Source: Trileptium ribeirensis
Lineage: Eukaryota; Nematoda; Enoplea; Enoplida; Thoracostomopsidae
Assembly: GCA_030248225.1 (NCBI GenBank)
Contig: JASANE010003857.1
Location: 1 to 64,000 of the forward strand
Direction of reading: 5' to 3'
DNA length: 64,000 bases
The position numbers and the translations under genes are program-made. The notes below the pieces were generated by a model. That model was not told the DNA's origin. It searched no databases and saw only the letters and a list, made by a program, of their open reading frames with translations. Of this stretch, positions 1 to 39,823 are shown one piece after another; position 1 is the stretch's first letter; each line of letters starts with the position of its first letter.

Positions 1-1788
1 AAGCTGATTCATTTTCGATTTTTCCGAGTTCCCTTCGGTGTGATAAGCAGTCCATTTCTGCTGGGAGCCGTAATACAATATCACTTGAATCGCGTTGATA
101 GTTGGGTAGCTCAACTTTTCCGCCCAAATGTGTATGTTGATAATGTTATTTGTGGTGTGGACGATATAAATGCCGCTTTAAACGTTTACGAAGAGGGAAA
201 AGTCATTTTCCGCTCGGCCTGAATGAATCTTTATGAGTGGTGCTCGAACTCAAATGATGTTATGGAACAGCTTGCTGATGGCGATGCAGCAAAGAGTCGT
301 GATATGAAACTGCTCGGATTGCAGTGGAACAGCATTTGTGACAGTTTAAATTTGAAGAGTAATATAGATCTATCATCTGCCTTATCATGTCACATGAAAC
401 GTCGCATTTTACACATCGTAGCCTCTATTTACGACCCGTTGGGTTTCTTTCAGCCTGTGTTATTGCCTGCTAAGCTATTTATTCAGCGGTTATGGCAAGA
501 TGGAAGACAGTGGGATGAACAGATCGGGCCACAGCTGCAAGCTGAATGGCAACAGATAGTCTCGCATATATATCCTTTGTTTGGCCACCATATTCCGCGT
601 CACACAGAAGCGTTGCATATAAATGATACCAGCGAGATTGTGGTGTTTTGTGCTGCGTCCCAAGTTGCCTATGCGGCCGTGGCATATATTCGAACGCTTG
701 GTACGAACAATTCTTGGTTGTCATCCCTAGTTTATGCTAAATCACGACTAGCGCCGAAAACGAAGTCGGCCGTGTCTGTTACGATGCCACGTCTTGAGCT
801 GCTGGCTCTAACTATAGGATCGAGACTCGCCCGTTTCGTTAGAGACGCACTGCGTTGCCCTCATTGCCCACGAATAACTTTGTTTAGCGATTCAATGTGT
901 GTGGTACACTGGAGCAGAACCAATAAACCACTATCGGTATTTGTTGCTAATCGTATTAAAGAAATAAAATCACTACCGGCAACTGAACTCTTATATGTGA
1001 ATACATTGGATAATCCAGCTGATGTCAATACGCGAGGAAAGTCGGCCCAGGAGTTACAAGCGTGTGCTCTTTGGTGGCAGGGCCCAAGTTGGATGTCCCA
1101 GCACTGGGACTTCTGGCCCAAGCAAAATGAAATGTCCAACGAGTTACCAATACAAGCGTGCTCAGAATACATAACTGAATCAAAACCGATGACATCTTTT
1201 TTCGCGGGGAAGGGTCATTTGACGAGTTGTCCCCTGAACTTAGATCCATCGACATACTCCTCATTCCGAGAGCTACAACACGTAACTGCATGGTGCATCC
1301 GTTTTGTTCAACGATTTGTGTGGGTAAAAATCGATAATAACATTCGAATTAACTTTCGTAGTAGTATTCGTAGCCTTTTCCATGGGGATGAAAGGAAATG
1401 TTGTCTCACAGTTGCCGCATTGACAACTGCTAAACCTGTCTGGGTCCAATATGTTCAACGCATAAACTATGAGGATCTTCATACAGCTTTGAATAATGGC
1501 AAACAACATCATTTAATCACACAGCTTGGTGTTGCTGCGGACGCGTACGGTGTTTTGCGATGTTACGGCCGCTTTGATCACGCAGATTTAACTACTGAAG
1601 CAATTCGCCCGAAATTACTAGCGCGCAATGATATCGTAACAAATTTAATCATCCGTGATATTCATGAGCGTTTGTTTCACGCGGGAATTGGGCACACGCT
1701 AAGCCAGGTTAGACGGGAATACTGGATTCCCTACGGAAGAAATAGTGTCGCAAGGTTATTGCACGCTGCGTTGTATGCCGAAAACTGA
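1..1788 (+). pseudogene. BEL/Pao pol remnant: reverse transcriptase C-part, RNase H, integrase N-part
   Basis: Frame 1 is continuous from base 1 except for a TGA at 220-222. The first 70 codons hold the RVPFG and SPFLL motifs and the YVDN active-site box (the YVDD position of other elements). From about codon 135 follow the IYDPLGF connection motif, the RNase H landmarks around PRLELLA, FSDS and NPAD, and then the H-x-H half of the integrase zinc finger near LFHAGIGHT. The frame runs out at 1788, after a shift has moved the matching CxxC into another frame at 1767. RNase H and reverse transcriptase would copy the element RNA; here they are inert remnants. Confidence 0.88.
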
Positions 1789-2861
1789 AAGGCGGTTCTT
1801 TTATACTACCATTAATGCCTCCTTGGCCGCGCGAACGCTTATCTCCATCGAGCCCGTTTAGGTGAACTGGCCTCGATTATTTCGGACCGGTGACTGTGAA
1901 AATCATGGATACAACGAAAAAAATGTGGGTATGTTTATTCACATGTCTCTCTGTACGGGCGGTGCACTTAGAATGGGTTGCTGACTGTTCCGCGAAAGAT
2001 TTCCTGGACTGTTTGGTTCGATTTATATCTCGAAGAGGCAAGCCGGATTATATTATATCTGATAACGCACCGCAGTTCAGAGTAGCGAAATCAGCTTTTG
2101 ATACAATCTGGTCGAAAGTCTTTGAACATCAGATCGTGCAATCTTATACGTCATCGACTGGGATTGAGTGGAAGTTCACCACGGAACTGTCACCGTGGCA
2201 AGGTGGTGTCTATGAACGCTTGGTTGGAATAGTCAAAGGATCGTTCAGAGCCGCTATTGGCCGACGACTGTTGCCGTGGGGCGAATTTCTAACGTTGTGC
2301 GTGGAGGTCGAAGCTATTGCGAATAGTCGACCGATTACTTACATTTCAAGTGATTTTCTGTCTGCACCGGCTCTTCGCCCCGTAGATTTTTTAACTGATC
2401 TTTCTACTGGTTTACCCGAAACTGATCCTTCTATGTCGCTCCAAGGCCACGGCGATGCCGGCCGAAATCTGTTGCGTTATTGGAAGCTGAAGCAGGGTCG
2501 ACTTACTTCGTTGTGGAAATTTTGGTACGATGAATATTTATTAAGTCTTCGTGAACGGGGTCAAAATAAACATCGGCGTCATAAAGGACAAGTTATCTCT
2601 TCACCTCGCCTTAACCAAGTTGTTTTAGTAAAGGACAGCGATGTACCGCGCGGTTGCTGGAAATTAACGAAGGTTACGCGCATCCTTCCGAGTTCGGACG
2701 GATCTATACGGTCGGTCGAACTATTACAGTCTAACAATCAAATCGTTCACCGAACTGTCAATAACTTATGTCCGCTAGAACTTGATGGTGACGATAGTAC
2801 CATTGCCGCAGACGGTTCGATGAACTTGAATGATAACACATCAACAAAGAGTTTTGAATAA
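1767..2861 (+). pseudogene. BEL/Pao integrase core remnant
   Basis: This frame begins with the CVVC half of the integrase zinc finger, followed by the PPWP and GLDYFGP motifs that open a Pao integrase core. A TGA at 1863-1865 interrupts it between the two. From 1890 it is open for 323 codons. The DDE triad is visible: D in LDYFGP, D in ISDNAPQF, E in GGVYERL. The C-terminal part has LRPVDFL and a basic tail near NKHRRHK, usual for Pao elements. Together with the upstream fragment it shows one frameshift and two stops in about 2.9 kb, a moderately old copy. Confidence 0.88.
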
Positions 2862-3605
2862 TATAAACGCACTCGCATATCGTATTATACTGTAATGCTC
2901 AAATTAATAAATACATCGTTTTCCTCTTCACTGTTAATCTTAATCGTATTATATAATGTAACCTTTTACTATTGTGAAATTCGTTACTGTAATGCAATAT
3001 TAATGTCGTTATCTTCAATGTCGGGAGTGTCTTAAAATGTGATTTAATATTTATTATATTCGTTGTCATCATCTTTCAACCCGTCGCTCTGGCTGATATT
3101 ATTTATCTGCAAACGCATTCAAGCGGTCTTCATACAACCAGCGAAATATAACATTTCATGTGTTGTATTATTGGTTTGTTATGTATTTCGTTATTTCGGT
3201 GGCAAAGCGATTTGACGAAGAACAATGGCTATGCTAATGAGCGAACGTTTTGGTAGCTGTTTCAAGTTCAATTGATCATGTTTTTCTACTCTAGTTCAGT
3301 TTACTGTACTTACAGAAACATTGGACAATGTGGACTGTACTTCAGCACCGTTTCATAGGTTGGCACTTCGTTGAATGTTTACTTCGTCAGCATTTGCTTC
3401 CGCAACATCTATGTACAACCGAATTTATGTATCCAATGATATAACAACTGACATTGCTCTATTGCGCTTGTACCAATGAACAGTTGTACATAAAATCTGC
3501 GTCTACTAAATTATAATGCATTCAACAACATCAACATATTTGTATGCTTATCAGTTATCACATAACGTCAACAATCAGCAGTCGTCGCTCCTGAGCTGCA
3601 ATCAG
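2862..3605. other. AT-rich sequence, probable 3' UTR/LTR of the BEL element
   Basis: No open frame or second LTR is seen. By position this should contain the polypurine tract and 3' LTR of the BEL/Pao copy. That is inference only, because the 5' LTR needed to recognise it is outside the window. Confidence 0.35.
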
Positions 3606-3731
3606 TTCGTCTCGTCCGTCTCCATCGGGTGGCGGTTTACAAAGTCTCGTCCGTCTCCGTCGGGTGTCGATTTACTTCGTCTCGTCCGTCTCTATCGGGT
3701 GGCGGTTTATTTCGTATCGTCCGCGTCATCA
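3606..3731. repeat. 35-bp minisatellite, about 3.5 copies
   Basis: The core CTCGTCCGTCTC recurs at 3611, 3646 and 3681, and a diverged copy starts at 3716, an exact 35-bp period. Each unit continues with a CGGGTGGCGGTTTA-like segment. It lies 745 bp past the BEL pol and might belong to that element's LTR. Confidence 0.85.
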
Positions 3732-4569
3732 CTAACTCGATGCTAAAGGTGAGACATTTAATTACTTTGTCAAATTTCACAACACGGGGTAATATGGGCA
3801 CCGTTCCCAAGACCAGACGGTGCAGCGGGGTAAACCCCAAACGCCATTGGTTGGGTTTTTGTTTTGGTTCGTCCAATCCAAAAATTTTTACTTGTAGTGC
3901 ACAATACCGCAAAATTTTAGTTGACGCACCGTACGCCTGTTGTCAATCCAAGATGGCGCATGCACTCTGCGCTTGGTTTCTGCATGCACTTTTGCTAACT
4001 AGTTTGACCTGTCGCATTTTATGAGAGCAGCAGAAAAAGTATCCTACCTAAAAGTGTAGTTTAATAGTAAAAGGTTCCACGTTTAGTGTAACATCCGGTG
4101 CTATCCCAAATAATTTCATATATAAGCCAAATTCATAAAATATGTCCAAAAACTTTGATACTTGCCAACGTTACACTGCATGGCTATAAAGTACATTGTG
4201 TTGAGTAAATCCGCACCTACTGAGAGTTTGTCTTGAATAGTGTTCACATTTTTCTGTCTCACATAGGACTAGTCTCATATGCATCGAAAACTGCACAGCA
4301 TGCAACACTTAGGCACCTCAAGACTTTGGTCAGAACTGCTGACAGTACGCGGAACCTTTAAGGCAAATCAGTTTAGAATTTACCAAACAACCTCCTTCAT
4401 CGCGGATGCGAGCTGCAAATTGTGAAGCACTTGACAATGGCTGTGAGCAATAGACAGGAATTGGATGAGGTGGAACAATAACCTGAATATGCCAAAAATG
4501 GTAAGCTGTATAACGATCGCCGCCGGAATTGGACTTTGAAAATGACCGTAGTGCCTTAGTTATGACCTT
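3732..4569. other. no gene seen
   Basis: AT-rich with short chance frames on both strands. One isolated CCAAGATGGCG at 3950-3960 looks like a YY1-type site, but nothing else supports a promoter here. Confidence 0.4.
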
Positions 4570-4577
4570 ATATATTC

Positions 4578-5180
4578 CAGGCTTGTCATGGAAATGAATT
4601 TCGCTTTCCCATGACAATTTCAGTGGAAATTTCCACGAATTAAAAAAATTCCAGTCATTTCCACAAGAATTCTAAATGCTTTAAATCCTTCATATGATTA
4701 CTTAATCTCTTTATTAGTAGCCGGTTTTAGCTGCGGCTTAGGCAACTGTTGGTCTCTGACTGTGGTAATATAAATACTCAAGTCGGGTTTATTCAGCATA
4801 TCTCCAAACTATGTTTGCTGACCAGAGAACTGTTGGTATCTGGGAGGAGAGATGTTGAGACTCGCGGCTGGTAAATATTGGGTATCGTACGCGCCCCTAT
4901 GGCGATGGGGATGTTGGACGGAATAATGCTCAGAATATGAATTTGCTCATCGGATGTTCGACAGTAACCTATGTTCACCGTGGACCAACGAAAATTAGTA
5001 TTCATCCAATTAATTACATACGTAGTCACACAAAAGAATTGGCATAGGCAATTAACTGCACTATGTATGGTATTTACTACTATTGCCATAATAGGATCAT
5101 CTTGTTCCACGCAAAAATCCCACATGGTGACGAAAATTTCCACGAAATGCCGGATCAGTTCCATTTCCATGACAAGCCTG
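4578..5180. mobile_element. 603-bp hAT-type MITE with 8-bp target-site duplication
   Basis: The ends are perfect 19-bp inverted repeats: CAGGCTTGTCATGGAAATG at 4578 and its reverse complement ending at 5180. The inner parts are also loosely inverted, with GTGGAAATTT repeated in opposite orientation. The element is flanked by identical 8-bp sequences, ATATATTC at 4570-4577 and again at 5181-5188. An 8-bp duplication plus termini beginning CAG is the hallmark of hAT transposition. The longest internal frame (4793-5170, minus, 125 codons) shows no transposase motif, so the element is non-autonomous. Confidence 0.85.
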
Positions 5181-5188
5181 ATATATTC

Positions 5189-7086
5189 TCGTGCGTCTAT
5201 CTACTTTTGTAGGCACCTCGTAAACACGCATAATGCAAACGCACAGTAGGTACACGTTGAACTTTAGTAATACAAAGGTTTCCAACGTATTTTGGCTATA
5301 TATATATTTACGTCGGACAACTGTAGGCGTTAAGAAGTTATCGTGAATACCGTTTCCATCAAACACAGTTACTAAATATCTGCTCAGTAACAAAACGCAA
5401 CATGCATTCAAAAGTACGTAATATTCGTAAAATCAACAAAAAAGTAAAAAAAACAAGCATAAACGTAATGATAAAGGCATCAATATATTGTGCAGTATTC
5501 GCTGGAAGCGAGTGCTGTTACATTCGCGTTCCACGTGTTTTCGTTCGAAAAAATGAACATCTGAAATTTATAGCACACTTTTTTAACGTTTGCTCGAGAG
5601 CTATATATTTGATACTTGTTCGCAGATAAAATTTTGTTCGAGCGACAGTCATTTTCGCGAATACCGTCTTCATGGATTCAACAAATTTTATGAAACATAG
5701 TGCATCACGGCTTTCATCCGGCATAGATATTAAATTAACCAAACGTAGAAATTTATCCATATACATATTCAAGACTTCAAAATAAAATAACTCCTGCACA
5801 TTGCACCATTCAGCTTTATTTGTTACATACTAAACTACCTTCCATAAGCTTTTTTAACACAGCCCAACTGCACTATAGTATGCCTAACGAATTTTACTAA
5901 CGTCCCACAGCTAATTTAAACAGTTTTTGCTATTTAAATATGAAGCAGATGAAGCATACAACTCATTTATAGCTGATGGATTTTGCTAATTACTGACACC
6001 CTTAGAAATAAAACCAAATTTTTAGGGAATCCTTCGCGAAAAATTAACATATGTTCAATATTGATATTCGCGAACGATTCACAAAAGAAATTTGCGCTTA
6101 TGGCTGAGTGTGACTGCATTTGAATAAGATTGTAATGTCTCGTCGAAATCATACCAAATTAACCCTTTACTTCAAACTGACACACTTGTCAATACGTACA
6201 GTGCAAAAGAATACATTAATTTTGTCGTGCAGCGTGCGCTTCCATTGTTGTTCCCTTGGTTTGTGTAGTTCCTTAAGGAACAGTTCCCAGACGAGGTTTA
6301 CAATAAAACGACACAGGTTCCGTCCGCTGCTGTGGCAAAAATTTGTTCAAGACTGTACGAAGCGCACGTTAGTTTAGACAGGGTTAAACCGATTTTTTTA
6401 TTTTACAGCAGCAACAATTTTGGCCTATTTATTTCAATACCATGCTACGTATTTTATATTTAGAAAACTAAGAAACTGCGGGGCTTCCCATACCCAGGAA
6501 GTGAATTGGTTGCTTTTTCAACGAACTGAATTAACACTGTACAGAAGTTTTTATGGGAAATATTTTTATAACAAGTTTTCTTAACCATTTCAGCACATAT
6601 TAAGTAGGTCAAGGACATCGTATTGTTTGACATACACTTATTTCATGGATGCGCATTGCTACAAAACCGGGAACAGCAAACTTTTCCATACGATATATTC
6701 GACTGCATGTGCATTGGTATTCGTACGTTTTGCTAGTTCCTTAACAACCCGAACAAAAGTTCCTACATAGCTGTTTGCGTACGAACTTGCACCATTACAT
6801 AGGACAGCCTGGGTGCACTTCCTGGCGCCGGCTCGAGCATGTCATAAGTTGCACGATACTCAAATTAGCTCATGTTATAAAAGGATAAATTCGTCCAAAA
6901 TCTTGTTGTAAACTTCTGAATTTAAAAATTTTAAATAAGGACATTATTCAGTTAGAAGGGCAGGGCCATTCATGAGGCGTAGCAGGCATTTGAAGACGGT
7001 TGTGCACAGCCAAATTATTATATCAAAGTATAAGTCAATACTGTATTTATTGTTGAGGATCCAACATTTATGTTGGAATGCATTAC
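5189..7086. other. no gene seen; 3' flank of RUVBL2
   Basis: AT-rich sequence with only short frames that resemble no family I know. It lies downstream of the RUVBL2 terminator side and upstream of the MITE. Confidence 0.4.
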
Positions 7087-7092
7087 TTTATT
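7087..7092 (-). promoter_or_regulatory. candidate polyadenylation signal AATAAA for RUVBL2
   Basis: AATAAA on the minus strand lies 144 bp past the proposed stop codon at 7236-7238; a second AATAAA is at 7045-7050. The motif is common in AT-rich DNA, so this is positional inference. Confidence 0.3.
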
Positions 7093-7235
7093 AGTTGTAT
7101 TGTGGCCATCTAAACGAAAATTACCGAAATAATACCAGGTCAACTAGACAGGAGACCGTCTTTGAAAATCAGCCATATAGAAAGTGTATTAAGCCATCAC
7201 GCAAAATGTGAAATAAAAATTTACAATCAGAAACG

Positions 7236-35870
<28,635 letters not shown>

Positions 35871-36559
35871 CTATAAAAGTAAATATGTATACAAAGGATA
35901 TATAACATGACACTCGAACTGTAAAAAAAGACCTCAACAAAATAGGAAACGAAACACGTAGCCTCAGGATTTGACTATTTTCGGTGCAAAAATTTGCAAA
36001 GTTTTCATGCGTATCCATCCCATAGTTTAATAACCCGCCCAGTTTGGGATTACAATTAAATTAAATAGTTAACCTCCACAAGGTTACAATCGTAATCAGT
36101 CTTTCCCAAGACATGAGCCAGCAGCAAGTCTTCATGGAGGGAGGTGTGTTGGAAACTAGCGTTATCCATAACATCTAGCCTCTCAAACCAAACATGACCT
36201 GTTGCTGCACAAAGGAAACATTTAAGGCTAAAACGTGCGGGGCGACCGACGGTATTATTAGTACAAAACATGTTGCTAAGCTTGGATTTTGGAATGGTCC
36301 AACCTTTCAGTCTTTTGGAATACTGGAGATTCCGGCTGCCGGATTATATCGATATATTGCTAAAATTTCAGAATCACACTTCTGCAATACTGACGAATCT
36401 TCTATACACGTATATATATACTCCTCTGAAAAAGCGAAAGCTACACAAGTTATACTCTGGTGGTGACAAACACTTCCACATCGTTGCGTTTGCTGTGAAA
36501 TTGTAGTTTATAGGTTCTATTCGAAGTTTAACCCCGGTTTCAGCTTAATGGCAATTTAG
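35871..36559. other. RUVBL2: 5' flank of RUVBL2; start exon and promoter expected but not identified
   Basis: The RUVBL2 start codon must lie upstream of 35870 on the minus strand, ending in phase 0 before a donor. I found no ATG-plus-donor pair I would defend in this stretch. Confidence 0.35.
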
Positions 36560-37788
36560 TAGCTAGAGGCTGTAAATCCGGTCATATTCGTTGCTGCTTA
36601 CGCTCCCACTGACATTTCCACCAGTGCTAAAAAGGGTGAATTTTATCAATCACTGCGGGATATTAACAACACCATTTCGTTGGGAAACATTACCATAGTT
36701 GAACGGGATATTCATTCTAAAACTGGTAATTATTTTTCTTTTTGGCGCGGGATTCTGAGTAAATGGTGTTGCGGATCTCTAAACGACAATGGCATTCGTA
36801 AGTTGTCTTTCGCAGGTGTTAGTAATATAATCGCTGCAAACTCATTTTTCAAATCTGAATGCCACTTGCGTCAAACCTTTTTTCGAACGATCGACAAACA
36901 CGAAAGCAGATTGACCATCTTCTCGTCAACAAGCGTGACAAATCTGTCATCAAAAAAGTATTAATATAAACCTTGCTGCTGATGCGCTGTCTGACTATAA
37001 ACTGGTGGTGGAGAACCTTTGTATACACTTAAGGTGTTTCCCTTCACAAAACGTACACCTAAGCTAGACCAAGATCTTCTACGGGAAGCGGAAATTATAA
37101 TAATTCAGACCTAAATTGATTCGACGTCATTACTGATCATGGCCCTGACTATATTGAAGGTATGTGGACTCAATTCAAGCAGTATAGGTATGTCTCATTC
37201 CGGCAAATCCGTATCGTCGCCTGTTCGGAGATGCACGCATCTCTATATATGAGGCAAATGTTCAATGTACATGCCAAGAAGAAGAGAGTACAGAACAAGC
37301 CACTAAACAAACTTTTGTCCAGAAAAATTAGAAGACTACTAAAAACTGACATGGAAATGTGGCTCCAGGCTAAAGCGTCTGTTATGCAAAACGGCAAAAC
37401 GTGGAGATGCTAGAACTACTTTACATACCATCAAAGAAGTACAATGGGAATACCGTGGGAAATCCCGTGCTAATCCCGGTATAGACCTAACGAATACGAA
37501 TGGGGGCCGAATTAAATAGACTGATGCCAGGATACGTTTGCTTGCAGAGTTGTTTAATCGGCCAAAACCATCTTCTCTTGATTCTTCTGTACTGCTGCCT
37601 GACATACCGCCAGAACATCCCTACGTAAAACAGTCCTTGAAATCTGTAGGTGAAGCACCGGAGTTTAAAAATTGAAAACAAGGAAAAGTCCAAATACTTG
37701 TGATATCTTTGCAGAAACATTGAAGGCTGTTGAAGAAACTGACATGCGAGAACTTGCCGTAAGTGCTAACCTGTTTAAATAACCTGTA
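36560..37788 (+). mobile_element. RTE-type non-LTR retrotransposon fragment, copy 2
   Basis: The endonuclease region reads VAAYAPTDISTSAKKGEFYQ, then a decayed GD-N-AK box (ERDIHSKTG), CGSLNDNGIRKLSF and NIIAANSFF. After about 500 bp of broken frames come RIRLLAELFNRPKP and KTRKSPNTCDIFAETLKAVE, which match the region just before and at the entry to the reverse transcriptase. The copy stops there, before the palm. It differs from copy 1 in sequence but belongs to the same clade. Confidence 0.78.
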
Positions 37789-37844
37789 ACGCGATTGCTC
37801 ACCTCCAAAAAGTAAAAACTTATGTTTTTAAAAATTTTTGGGAC

Positions 37845-38460
37845 ATTTTTAAACTGGCTCATAGCTCGAAAAATACTAGGTCGCTTCGAAATAATACATA
37901 ACAGTAATTTTTTCATTTGTTCCTCCAGATTAGAAGATTTTGTATGGTGTATTTTCGATCCGATGCCTCTACAAAACCTAAAGTGTTTGGTCGCCAGAAA
38001 CAGCCAAGATCAAATTTCCTAACTAGCGTCGGTTTCGTGAAAATTTAGATAGGAACTCATATGAGCAGAGCAAACTGGCCTATCCACAGTGGGGTGTGGG
38101 GACCCCCCTCCCACTTTCCACATCCAACCATGTTCGTGAGATTTTCCCCATGTCCTTCCTCCACTCGGACGAACCCCCCCATGTTCAACTAATCCCAAAT
38201 TTTTTATGTCTGAAAATTTATGTTTTTTGTTTGCAAATTGTTTTTAAACATTAACTACCACTATTTATAATGTTAAAATATTGTTTTTAGCTTGAAAATA
38301 CATTCACGGTAGTAAAAATACATCAAAATATAGAAATATTTAACATTTTTAAGCAAAATTTATCCCCCACTTTTAATTTTCTCGCGAGAATGGGCGTTGG
38401 GGCCGCCCGAAGTCCCCCAACCCCCACTTTTCGGAGGGCTCTGGACAGGCCAGGCAGACA
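37845..38460. repeat. dispersed repeat R2 with a G/C-run tail, copy 2
   Basis: Related to 31655-31870 over about 215 bp (blocks listed there), followed by GTGGGGACCCCCCTCCC and similar runs, then AT-rich DNA and a second C-run segment at 38400-38450. Confidence 0.6.
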
Positions 38461-39224
38461 AAGATTTGGCACAACCGCATTCATTACGCGTTAATTAAAA
38501 AATTGCGAAAATACATCAATTTGGTGAAGAGTTATACAATGAACAGATAGAGACAAAAATTGGCCCAATCACACGCTATTTAGAAAAACCCCGCTTGCTG
38601 CACCCGTCCGTTTCAATAATTGTATATCGTTCGTTTTCTGGAAACATAAATTACTCAACGAATTCTGAGGTGTAGTCTCATAGCTACCCACCTTACTTGC
38701 TTTGAAACGTTTATGTGTGATAGAACCGGATGGTCATAAGGGGACAACTGTTTAGACCTAATTATTTAACAAAACAATTTACTAATAGCGATTTAGCAAG
38801 AGACCCTCGATGAGTTTTCGGTTCCACCTCTGATACAACTGTTGCCGGAATTACACAATATTTTTTAAATTACAGCACTTCTATATTCTATATTTTACTG
38901 GTATTTGGTATTACTTGGCTAATTTTAAACATATATAACAACTAAAAATTTGTCTATATTTAAACTATCGCTATGACAAGAATTTGAAAAATGATTTACG
39001 GGTAAATTACCATTTCTGGTGGCTGATTGGTTATCTAGATACGGCAAATTACGTCAATATTTTAGTGGTACAATAAAAGTAATTAACGACTTTGTATATT
39101 ATAACATATTATTTAACAGAACTATATACTGCACATCATATAGGTCCTGAAAAATATATTCATTAAAATAGAACAAGTTACTCTGGTTTTCCAAGAGGCA
39201 GATGAGCTCCTAGCAATGAATAAT
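38461..39224. other. no gene seen
   Basis: AT-rich DNA. A segment at 38500-38600 resembles 13755-13835 loosely (GAAAAT-x-x-ATCAATTTGGTGAAG and GAACAGATAGAGACAAAAA), suggesting another low-copy dispersed repeat. Confidence 0.35.
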
Positions 39225-39546
39225 ACTGGAACCAGAGCTGTAAATTTTTGCCGAAACCGACCCTGGCCTTACTAACAACGTTAAATAAAAAAGAATTATG
39301 TAAAGATACTCTTGTTCATTGGGGTGAATGATTGGTAAATAGGTTTATTTAACTGATTAAGCATTAAGCAAGGTGGTTTAATTTGTTTTAAATGTAAGTA
39401 GAACATATCGGTACCCCTTCGATGTGCTGCATTGGGCTATGTAAATGCCAAATTTTGGAAACAAATTTGTGAAATTTTGACATTTTTTCAATTAATTTTA
39501 CTTTTCCATTAATAATTCTATTTTAGGATAGCTGGATACGATGTAT
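39225..39546. mobile_element. partial relative of the hAT copy 1 element
   Basis: Blocks shared in order with 8460-8790: GGAACCAGA plus TTTTTGCCG, then GATGTGCTGCA with AAATTTGTGAA and TTTTGACATTTTTTCAAT, then ATAGCTGGATACGAT. This is the left part of the element; the right end is missing at the junction near 39546. Confidence 0.6.
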
Positions 39547-39823
39547 GCCAGGCCGCGCAGGGAAATTTGACCTGATTGGACGCAGATCGGCTTGAGGATC
39601 GGAACAATAATTTTCGCTGAAATACGACATAGCAACACATCAAACACAAGTCATTGCAGTGGCAATATTTGCGAGTCGTGGAGTCTGGTCTTAAACTCTT
39701 TAGTGGTAAGGGCAATCACAACAAAGCTTTGCAGAGAGTACCAGAAATATAAGACTGGGTTGCAGCAAAAGTTGTGACGGCAAACATTCGAGTTACTGAT
39801 ATAATTGGTCGCATACGTTCGTT

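Larger units (their letters stand above)
1..2861 (+). mobile_element. BEL/Pao LTR retrotransposon, 5'-truncated by the window edge, decayed
   Basis: The plus strand reads as a Pao-type pol from base 1: the end of the reverse transcriptase, RNase H, the integrase zinc finger and the integrase core, in the family's usual order. The gag, protease and first half of the reverse transcriptase, and the 5' LTR, lie outside the window. The 3' LTR should follow 2861 but cannot be delimited without its partner. The reading frame is broken by stops at 220-222 and 1863-1865 and by one frameshift just before 1767, so this copy cannot make a working polyprotein. Family assignment is secure; element boundaries are not. 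Confidence 0.9.

Noticed and set aside
4793..5170. 125-codon minus frame
   Set aside because: It lies entirely inside the 603-bp MITE and shows no transposase motif; most likely chance.
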